From Anaerolineales bacterium (GTDB lineage Bacteria; Chloroflexota; Anaerolineae; Promineifilales; Promineifilaceae), in NCBI GenBank assembly GCA_020432595.1, contig JAGQGA010000094.1:4308-9762 (forward strand): a stretch of DNA of 5,455 nucleotides, given 5' to 3'. Shown here in pieces: positions 1 through 5,455 of the stretch. Numbering within the stretch: position 1 is the stretch's first letter; each line of letters starts with the position of its first letter. The notes under the pieces were generated by a model. That model was not told the origin of the DNA and did not search any database. It saw only the letters and a list, made by a program, of their open reading frames with translations. Made by a program: the position numbers and the translations under genes.

Positions 1-514
1 AATGTTTGTGGCCGTTTCGGTTGGGACAAAAGTGACCGTCGGCATCAATCGGCCGGCCGCAGTTGCCGCAAATCGGGCGGCCTGCATTCACAACTTCACG
101 GGTATGGGGGATGAGTACCCGTATTTGTGCCCGGGTTGCCCAAAAGCTCACCACATTTGGATCTTCCCCCTCCTCAACCAATTCATACGCCACCAAGACA
201 ACCTGGTTGCCGTTTTCGTTATATCCCAGCCCCATATTGCCCACGCGAAACAACGCTTCCACGGGTTCACGCAGGCGCATATCCATCCACATGGGGTCTT
301 GGACATCGCGCACATTTTCTGGGTGCTTTTGCGCCAGCTCTTCCAGGAAGGATTCAAAGCTTTCAACCAGCATGGCGGCCTGCTGCTTTTCAATAATCAG
401 TGAAATGCTTTGTGAGCCACGGCTGCCTTGCAGGAAAAAGGTTCTTTTGCCCGGTTCCCCTACGGTTCCAATCGTCAGGTGTGTGACTGGGTTCAATTCT
501 AGCTGACGAGCCAT
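1..514 (-). CDS. DUF3090 family protein (3' end cut by the window edge)
   Basis: The reverse strand from ATG at 514-512 gives 171 residues with no stop before the window edge. The protein starts MARQLELNPVTHLTIGTVGE and continues with PGKRTFFLQG (residues 21-30) and an IIEKQQAAMLVESF helix (40-53). Near the end is a zinc-ribbon-like tail: C149-G-N-C152, then G160-H161-F-C163-P and NRNGH. This order (GTVGEPGxRTFFLQ, EKQQ, CxxCGxPxDxxGHxCP, NG) matches the DUF3090 / TIGR03847 family known mainly from Actinobacteria, as I recall it. Members are about 190 residues and end soon after the NG motif, so only a few residues are probably missing. The function is unknown; the Cys/His cluster suggests metal binding (inference). 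It starts 10 nt after the stop of the phosphatase gene, so the two are very likely cotranscribed. No strong Shine-Dalgarno is seen; the purine-rich end of the upstream gene may serve. Confidence 0.87.
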   Translation of the reverse strand, partial: MARQLELNPVTHLTIGTVGEPGKRTFFLQGSRGSQSISLIIEKQQAAMLVESFESFLEELAQKHPENVRDVQDPMWMDMRLREPVEALFRVGNMGLGYNENGNQVVLVAYELVEEGEDPNVVSFWATRAQIRVLIPHTREVVNAGRPICGNCGRPIDADGHFCPNRNGHKH

Positions 515-524
515 AGTAATTTTC

Positions 525-1187
525 TCACTTCTTCTTCTTTTTCTTTTCTGACGAATTTTTTTCTGATGGCTTGGGAGGTAGCTGTAGCGGGCCATCGTCG
601 TTGATACGCGCCACGCGCACGCCGTGGCCGTTGGCTGGGAGCATGAGGACGCTGCTGGAGGCGGGTGAGATGATGATTCGTTGGAAAAGGTCAATGTGGA
701 CACCCAGATAATGGGCGAGGACTAGCTTGATGAGGTCGGCGTGGGAAACAACCACAATGAGGTCGTCTGGGTGCTGCTGAGTAAGCTGTTCTAAGGCCTG
801 AATGACGCGGAATTGGACTTCCCGTAGGGCTTCGCCCTGGGGGAAACGCATCCGGCTGGGAAAAAATTGCACAACGCCCCACAAGGGGTTTTTCGCCAGC
901 TTTTTGATTTTTTCCCCTTCCCATTCCCCATAGCGCACCTCGCCAATGTCTTCGAGTTGAGTAATTTCAAGGTTATGGCGGTTGGCAATATAAACGGCCG
1001 TTTCCATACAACGTAACACCGGACTGCTATAAATGGCTTTAACAGGCAGATGAGCCAGCCGCTCAGCAGCCGCCTCTGCCTGTTTCTGTCCATTTTCATT
1101 CAGATGAATGTCGGGAATCCAACCAGCGAGGCGATGCTTCTTAACCCAGTCGTTCTCCCCGTGGCGCACTAAAATGATTGTGGTCAT
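525..1187 (-). CDS. Histidine phosphatase family protein, MSMEG_4193-like (phosphoglycerate mutase superfamily)
   Basis: A 220-residue protein of the histidine phosphatase (phosphoglycerate mutase-like) superfamily. It has the N-terminal R8-H9-G10-E11 motif with H9 the expected phospho-accepting His, the second Arg in SSPVLRC (R59), an acidic residue in GEVRYGEWEG (E83) and the second catalytic His in VVSHAD (H149). The stretch LAKNPLWGVVQFFPS (97-111) followed by FPQGEALREVQ resembles the actinobacterial MSMEG_4193 / TIGR03848 'putative phosphomutase' subgroup rather than glycolytic mutases. Its substrate is unknown; a small phosphorylated metabolite in the cytoplasm is likely. I chose ATG at 1187-1185 because the family starts directly before the ILVRHG strand; a TTG six codons upstream (1205) is possible but unneeded. 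The C-terminus ends in an unusual Ser/Glu/Lys tail finishing with six Lys. It is the first gene of a pair with the DUF3090 gene and diverges from the kinase gene. Confidence 0.92.
   Translation of the reverse strand: MTTIILVRHGENDWVKKHRLAGWIPDIHLNENGQKQAEAAAERLAHLPVKAIYSSPVLRCMETAVYIANRHNLEITQLEDIGEVRYGEWEGEKIKKLAKNPLWGVVQFFPSRMRFPQGEALREVQFRVIQALEQLTQQHPDDLIVVVSHADLIKLVLAHYLGVHIDLFQRIIISPASSSVLMLPANGHGVRVARINDDGPLQLPPKPSEKNSSEKKKKKK
992..1003. repeat. Iterated palindrome AAACGGCCGTTT, copy 1
   Basis: Exact 12-bp palindrome inside the phosphatase gene, read on the minus strand as GAA ACG GCC GTT (E-T-A-V). It is one of six exact copies of the AACGGCCGTT core in the window. Confidence 0.8.
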
Positions 1188-1231
1188 GCTGGAATAATAG
1201 CACAATTAGGTACGCAACGGAATACAATTCG

Positions 1232-1240
1232 TGGTATGAT
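1232..1240 (+). promoter_or_regulatory. Candidate extended -10 promoter for the kinase gene
   Basis: TGGTATGAT at 1232-1240 matches an extended -10 element (TGn followed by a hexamer with five of six matches to TATAAT). No good -35 hexamer lies 16-18 bp upstream, which an extended -10 can tolerate. Transcription would begin near 1247, leaving a leader of about 53 nt before the kinase ATG. The 112-bp region between the divergent phosphatase and kinase genes must hold promoters for both; I could not see a convincing one for the leftward operon. This call rests on motif resemblance only. Confidence 0.3.
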
Positions 1241-1281
1241 TGAAAATTAGCAGGTTGGCTTAGCTGTACCCATTTGCAACC

Positions 1282-1286
1282 AGGAG
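1282..1286 (+). promoter_or_regulatory. Ribosome binding site of the kinase gene
   Basis: AGGAG lies 13 nt before the ATG at 1300, a somewhat long but plausible spacing. It supports 1300 as the start, as does the protein start [12 protein letters not shown] placed just before the glycine loop. Confidence 0.6.
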
Positions 1287-1299
1287 TCTTCTTTAGATT

Positions 1300-3612
1300 A
1301 TGACGCTTCCAACCAATATTGGCCGATATGAGATTCAAAAAGAGCTTGGGCGTGGAGGTATGGCGGTTGTTTACCAGGCGCACGACCCGATGTTTGATCG
1401 CGAGGTTGCGGTAAAGGTACTGCTGGGGGCGCATTTTAGCGACCCCAATTTTCGCACCCGCTTTGAGCGTGAGGCAAAAACGGTGGCGGCACTGGAGCAT
1501 CCGGCGGTGGTGCCGGTGTATGATTTTGGTGAGGAAAACGGCCGTTTATTTCTCGTCATGCGGTTAATGGGCGGCGGCACGTTAACCGCTCGGTTGCAGC
1601 AAGGCTCTATGCCCGTTGATGAAGCGGTTACGATTGTCAGCCGAATCGCCCCCGCCTTGGATGCTGCCCACGCCAAAGGTATTGTGCATCGTGACCTGAA
1701 GCCCGACAATATTTTGTTTGACAAATATGGCGCGGCCTATTTGTCTGATTTTGGCATTGCCCGGCTGGCAGAAAGCCAGGCCACGCTGACGGGCAATTTT
1801 GCCATCGGCACTCCTGGTTACATGAGCCCAGAGCAAATTCAGGGGCAAACGCTGGATGGACGCAGCGATATTTATGCGCTGGGGGTGATGATTTTTGAGA
1901 TGTTGACGGGTAAACGGCCGTTTGCCGCCGATACCCCGGCGATGGTTTTGGTTAAACAAATGACCACAGCCATTCCGCACTTATCTGAGCTTCAACCAGA
2001 GTTACCCCATCATTTTGATGCTATTGTGCAGCAGGCAATGGCAAAAACCCGGGAAGACCGCCCTAACAGTGCGCAGGAAATTGCCAAGCAGTTGCAAACC
2101 AGCGCGGGAATAACGCCGTTGTCACTGCCAATTACAACGGCTGCATCGGTTCCACCTGCCCCAGTGCAAATTGATACAGACCCAACGGTGGTGGAGCCGC
2201 TTGTGACACCTGAGCCAACCGAAAACGGCCGTTCGCGTCGCTGGCTAGTGTTGGGGGCGGTGGGGTTGCTGCTTGTTGTGCTGGTGGGGTTGGGTGTGTG
2301 GTGGGGTGGACAAACGGCCGTTTCTCCTTCTGACAACCCATCCGCATCGGAGACGGCAAACGAAGGAGATGGGACTACCTCCCCCGATGAAGAGGTTGCG
2401 GCTCTCCCCTTAACGCTTGATGACCACCTTTCCAATGCCCATACAGCCTTTGATGAGGGAAATTATGAACAAGCCATCGAAGAAGCCGAAGCAGTTATGG
2501 CGGAAGATGACACCAATTTTGATGCCCACATCATTGCTGGCTACGCCAAGTTGTATACTGGTGATGCCGACGGAGCCTTTACCGCTTTTAGCCGCGCTGC
2601 CGAGTTAAACCCGGATGATCCGACCCCCTATTTGGCTTTGGGCATGATTCAGGAAGATGCCTATGGTGATCCCGAAAGTGCCATCGAGAACTACACCCTA
2701 TCCATTGAGCGTGACGACAGCAATGCTGAGGCCTATGCCGAGCGATGCACTGCCTATGACAGGATAGGCAACACGGATGCTGCCACGGCTGATTGTCAAC
2801 AATGTATTGAGATTGATGACGGCCAAGCTCAATGCTGGATTGGTTTGGGGTATTTTGCTAATGCGGCCGGCGAAGTGGAGACAGCACGGGACAATTGGCT
2901 TCAGGCTTTGGAGATAGAGCCAGACGATGCCTATTTGCACAATGAACTGGCGCAGCTTTATCTTTGGAACCTGGATGATCCAGAACAAGCGGCAATCTAT
3001 GCAACTCAGGCCATTGATCTATATGATAATGAGCCTTATTTTTATTACATTCGCGGTTCGGCATTGAGTTGGCAAGGCATGGTGGATGAGGCAGTGTCTG
3101 ACTTTTCTCATTACTTGGAAGCGGCGAACCCTGAAGATTGTGCTGAATGTGCTTTGGTGGCGCGTCAATATTTGGAAAATGTGCGCCCACCCAGCTCCGA
3201 TTACCGCACCAATTTTGCCTATCAGCAAACTGTGACAGCGCAGACATCGAACGAGAACCATCCGCCGGAATTGGCTGTAGATGGTGATTTTTACTCTGGT
3301 TGGCTGTCGGGTGCAGAAGCACCCCAGTGGATTCAGATTGATTTTGAGGAAGGTCGGACATTAACGGCCGTTGAACTCCGTATAGCCCAAGAAGAATCTG
3401 GCAACACCGTTCACGAAATTTGGGTTAAAGGGGTTGACGACAGCGATTATATCCTCTTACACATCTTCGATGATTTTACCGATGAAGGACAGTGGCTTTA
3501 TTATGAGCTAGAAGAACCCTGGTTTGATATTCAATCTGTTCTCGTAAAAACCACAGTCAGCCCCACCATTGTAGCTTGGTATGAAATTCGTTTGTTAGGT
3601 TACGGTGAGTGA
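1300..3612 (+). CDS. Transmembrane Ser/Thr protein kinase with TPR repeats and a discoidin-like C-terminal domain
   Basis: A 770-residue Hanks-type (PknB-like) kinase. The kinase domain (about 10-265) is intact: glycine loop [10 protein letters not shown] (16-25), ATP-anchoring K39 in AVKV, likely alpha-C E58, catalytic loop HRDLKPDN with D132 and N137, DFG at 150-152, activation segment with T162, T164 and T171 before PGYMSPE (172-178), and D190/G195 in the F helix. A Pro/Thr-rich linker (about 268-310) leads to R311-S-R-R and one membrane helix (about 315-336), placing the kinase in the cytoplasm. Outside are an acidic Ser/Thr-rich spacer (338-370), about seven TPR-like 34-residue units (375-613, several ending in NPDD, EPDD or similar) and a beta-rich domain (about 638-768) with [11 protein letters not shown] and QWIQIDF, resembling F5/8 type C (discoidin, galactose-binding-like) folds. 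It probably senses or binds an envelope or sugar ligand and phosphorylates cytoplasmic proteins; ligand and targets are unknown. All six Cys lie on the extracytoplasmic side. It carries five copies of the iterated palindrome. Confidence 0.95.
1536..1547. repeat. Iterated palindrome AAACGGCCGTTT, copy 2
   Basis: Exact 12-bp palindrome in the kinase-domain coding region, read as AAC GGC CGT TTA (N-G-R-L), a different codon phase from copy 1. Confidence 0.8.
1912..1923. repeat. Iterated palindrome AAACGGCCGTTT, copy 3
   Basis: Exact 12-bp palindrome read as AAA CGG CCG TTT (K-R-P-F), the third codon phase. Here the protein motif (TGKRPF, common in bacterial kinases) is itself conserved, so this copy alone would not be remarkable. 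Confidence 0.75.
2224..2233. repeat. Iterated palindrome core AACGGCCGTT, copy 4
   Basis: Exact 10-bp core, one base short of the 12-bp form on the right. It is read as AAC GGC CGT T (N-G-R-S) in the juxtamembrane linker just before the kinase membrane helix. Confidence 0.75.
2312..2323. repeat. Iterated palindrome AAACGGCCGTTT, copy 5
   Basis: Exact 12-bp palindrome read as CAA ACG GCC GTT (Q-T-A-V) just after the membrane helix, 88 bp from copy 4. Confidence 0.8.
3363..3372. repeat. Iterated palindrome core AACGGCCGTT, copy 6
   Basis: Exact 10-bp core read as TTA ACG GCC GTT GAA (L-T-A-V-E) in the discoidin-like domain of the kinase gene. Confidence 0.75.
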
Positions 3613-3662
3613 GCCAATTAACGATTCTGCTAAGGAATGAGAATCAAAGAACTTGTCCAGTT

Positions 3663-3696
3663 AGATTGGTTCAATCTCCGGAGATTGAACCAATCT
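3663..3696. terminator. Perfect 34-bp palindrome between convergent genes, probable bidirectional terminator
   Basis: Two 17-base arms, 3663-3679 and 3680-3696, are exact reverse complements with no spacer (centre CTCC|GGAG). As RNA, either strand folds into a long stem with a small loop at the centre. It sits 50 bp after the kinase stop and 25 bp after the PBP2 stop (minus strand), where a shared terminator is expected. Neither side has a clear T-run, so it is not a textbook intrinsic terminator. Each arm also contains its own 5-bp hairpin, GATTG-GTT-CAATC (3664-3676) and GATTG-AAC-CAATC (3683-3695). A dispersed repeat or a protein-binding site is the main alternative. The palindrome is certain; the terminator role is inferred from position. 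Confidence 0.6.
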
Positions 3697-3721
3697 TGAC
3701 CACCTGCATTAAGCGCCATTC

Positions 3722-5455
3722 CTAATCAGAGAAAAAAGAGAAGTCAAGCACAGGATTAAACGTAGTTGAATCACAGGCACGGTTTGCTGGCAACAACGCA
3801 TCCGCCCGTGCTTGTTCTTCTAACCCATCCGCATATTGCCCCACCTTAAAATAGGCAGCCATCACATTGCACGCCACTGGGGCTGACCATGCTGACCCTT
3901 CGCCCCCATTAAACAAAAAGACAGCCACCACAATTTCCGGGTCTTCATAGGGTGCATAGCCAACATACCAGGAATGGGTGGGCAATACGCGACGCTGAAT
4001 AATGTCTTCAAACCGGCACCACCCGCGTTCAATGGCAATGTTGTCACAATATTCGGCCGTTCCCGTTTTACCGGCTGTTGAAATACCAAAATCGTCGAGC
4101 CAATCAACATAAGTTGCCCCGGTAAAGAATTCTTCATCGCTAATACGGTTGTTAACAAGCTCCATCCCCTCGGCCACAACCTGCAAAAACTGGCGATCAA
4201 CGTCTACGGTATCTACTACCTCGGGTGACAAAATATAGTTCCCTTGCTCATCAAACTGAATATTTAGCGAGGGATCGTCTAGAGGATTGCCATCAGCATC
4301 AGTCACAACCACCTCGCCCTCATCATCAAGATGGGCGCGTGCATAAACCTGGCTGTTTTCATCTACAAAGACAATGTTGTCATCAGCGTCGGTCAAATGG
4401 TGAATGATTGTAGGACGATAGAGAAAACCGCCATTGGCAACAACAGCCCCCATTTGCGCCACTTGCAGCGGGGTGGCCGACATAAACCCTTGCCCAATCC
4501 CCAGGTTGTAATCATCACCTGTTGACCATGGCTCACCCTGTGTTTGCCGCTTCCACTGTCGTGTAGGCAGGTTTCCTGGTGCTTCCAAATTGAGTTCAAT
4601 GCCCTGTACCCGGCCAAAGCCAAATTGCTCGGCATATTGAGAAATGAGATCAACCGTTAACCCGTTGACAAACTCGCCATCCTGGTCAAAACCACCGCTG
4701 ATTTTGTAAAAGTACACATCACATGAATTGGCAATGCCCAACCGCATATTCATGGCTCCATGACCAGCCGGTAGCCAGCAGACAAAGGTTTGGGCACGGC
4801 CGGGATCATTGGGAGCAAAGCGGTTGGCAATGACGATTTGCCCAGGGTCAAAGAGGCGGCGCTCTGGCGACACGACCCCTTCTTGCAGCGCCGCTGATGC
4901 TGGTACCAGCTTAAAGGTGGAGCCAGGGGGATAGGTACCGCTAATGGCGTGGTTTACAAGCGGAGTGTAATCATTACGCGCCAAATTGAGGTAATAGTCT
5001 ACAGGTACTTCGGTTTGGAAGCGGTTGTTGTCAAAGCTAGGAAGGCTAACCATTGCCAGCACTTCGCCTGTTTGTGGGTTAAGTGCCACAATTGCGCCTT
5101 GCTGTACTTCGGGAAAAGAGCGTTCGCCCGTTATCGTGTCTATGCGTACTGTTTGCTCGTTGACAGCCATAGCTTGCTTCAAAATTTCGTGTGCTTTTTT
5201 TTGCAGATTCAGGTCGAGGGTAAGGTGGAGATTTAGACCGGCTGTTGGTGGGTCAGCTAACCCAATTTGCCGCACTTCACGCCCTGTCCAATCTTGCTCA
5301 ATGGTGCGTGCGCCCTTTTTCCCGGCCATCTCAATTTCCATTGAGGATTCAAGACCGGCCCAGCCAACGCGGTCATCACGCTCATAGCCCAATACGTCAA
5401 TCCAATTTTGGTTGGGTACTGGCCCCATGTAGCCAATGAGGTGCGCTGTATATTC
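3722..5455 (-). CDS. mrdA: Penicillin-binding protein 2, elongation transpeptidase (N-terminus beyond the window)
   Basis: A class B PBP that cross-links peptidoglycan by D,D-transpeptidation outside the membrane, normally with RodA and MreB. Reading is open to the right edge: nine codons (EYTAHLIGY) precede the internal Met at 5428, and HLIGYMGPV is a mid-protein PBP2 motif, so the true start, membrane anchor and first part of the dimerization domain lie outside. 577 residues are visible. Numbered from Met 5428: linker with GLESSMEIEMAGKKGARTIEQD (25-46), transpeptidase domain from about 65, active-site S170-T-F-K173 (in GTYPPGSTFK), second motif S235-C-D237 (the SxD form seen in PBP2, within NSCDVYFY), and third motif K454-T-G456 in AGKTGTAEY. 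GLGIGQG-like sequence is present as NLGIGQGFMSATPLQ (308-322). An acidic insert occupies about 347-411. Any mre genes would be upstream, off-window; rodA does not follow, since the next gene is convergent. Confidence 0.94.
   Translation of the reverse strand, partial: EYTAHLIGYMGPVPNQNWIDVLGYERDDRVGWAGLESSMEIEMAGKKGARTIEQDWTGREVRQIGLADPPTAGLNLHLTLDLNLQKKAHEILKQAMAVNEQTVRIDTITGERSFPEVQQGAIVALNPQTGEVLAMVSLPSFDNNRFQTEVPVDYYLNLARNDYTPLVNHAISGTYPPGSTFKLVPASAALQEGVVSPERRLFDPGQIVIANRFAPNDPGRAQTFVCWLPAGHGAMNMRLGIANSCDVYFYKISGGFDQDGEFVNGLTVDLISQYAEQFGFGRVQGIELNLEAPGNLPTRQWKRQTQGEPWSTGDDYNLGIGQGFMSATPLQVAQMGAVVANGGFLYRPTIIHHLTDADDNIVFVDENSQVYARAHLDDEGEVVVTDADGNPLDDPSLNIQFDEQGNYILSPEVVDTVDVDRQFLQVVAEGMELVNNRISDEEFFTGATYVDWLDDFGISTAGKTGTAEYCDNIAIERGWCRFEDIIQRRVLPTHSWYVGYAPYEDPEIVVAVFLFNGGEGSAWSAPVACNVMAAYFKVGQYADGLEEQARADALLPANRACDSTTFNPVLDFSFFSD

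Noticed and set aside
50..59. Overlapping CGGCCG sites (also 2864-2869 and 4797-4802) as further copies of the iterated palindrome
   Set aside because: They share only the 6-bp centre and lack the AA/TT flanks that define the repeat; they code for ordinary Gly/Arg/Pro or Ala/Gly stretches.
2..506. Plus-strand open frames across the DUF3090 gene
   Set aside because: The minus-strand reading gives a recognisable family protein over the whole stretch; the plus-strand readings do not.
1188..1205. Longer phosphatase start at TTG 1205 (six extra residues, MCYYSS)
   Set aside because: The ATG at 1187 places the first residues right before the RHG strand as usual for the family; no ribosome binding site favours the TTG.
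2010..2435. Minus-strand open frame opposite the kinase linker and membrane helix
   Set aside because: Its Ser/Thr/Pro-rich composition is the complement of the Pro/Thr linker and Val/Leu/Gly-rich helix; no start signal or domain was seen.
2858..3361. Long minus-strand open frame under the kinase gene
   Set aside because: It lies wholly opposite a well-supported gene, has low-complexity Pro/Ser/His-rich composition and no recognisable motif.
3623..3645. GATTCT / AGAATC 6-bp hairpin with an 11-nt loop after the kinase stop
   Set aside because: Short stem, long loop and no T-run; the adjacent 34-bp palindrome is far stronger.
3668..3679. GGTTCAATCTCC resembling a tRNA T-arm
   Set aside because: No acceptor, D or anticodon arm is nearby, and the sequence is fully explained by the 34-bp palindrome.

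Overview
The window looks like ordinary chromosomal DNA from a Gram-positive-like or monoderm-type lineage, most likely a member of Chloroflexota (Anaerolineae-type). This is inferred from protein style only: a Hanks-type kinase beginning [12 protein letters not shown], an elongation-type penicillin-binding protein 2 with a Cys-containing insert after KTGTAEY, and an MSMEG_4193-type phosphatase next to a DUF3090 protein, a pair best known from Actinobacteria. No mobile element, CRISPR array, rRNA or tRNA gene was seen.

Layout, left to right. Positions 1-514 (minus) hold a nearly complete DUF3090-family gene whose 3' end runs off the window. Ten bases upstream of it, 525-1187 (minus), is a histidine-phosphatase gene; the two form a short operon. 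A 112-bp divergent intergenic region (1188-1299) carries a candidate extended -10 promoter and a ribosome binding site for the rightward gene. Positions 1300-3612 (plus) encode a 770-residue transmembrane Ser/Thr kinase: cytoplasmic kinase, single membrane helix, seven extracytoplasmic TPR-like repeats and a C-terminal discoidin-like beta-sandwich. A 109-bp convergent intergenic region (3613-3721) contains a perfect 34-bp palindrome, probably a bidirectional terminator or a dispersed repeat. Positions 3722-5455 (minus) encode the transpeptidase part of PBP2, with its N-terminus beyond the right edge.

The strongest unexplained signal is a short DNA palindrome, core AACGGCCGTT and usually AAACGGCCGTTT, that occurs exactly six times in 2.4 kb across two divergent genes. 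It is read in all three codon phases, so protein sequence does not explain it. It behaves like a highly iterated palindrome, analogous to cyanobacterial HIP1. The second is the 34-bp palindrome, whose two arms are each themselves small inverted repeats.

Functionally, the PBP2 builds peptidoglycan during elongation. The kinase is a membrane sensor whose ligand is unknown; its placement next to PBP2 is suggestive but convergent, so not operonic. The phosphatase-DUF3090 pair is of unknown function.
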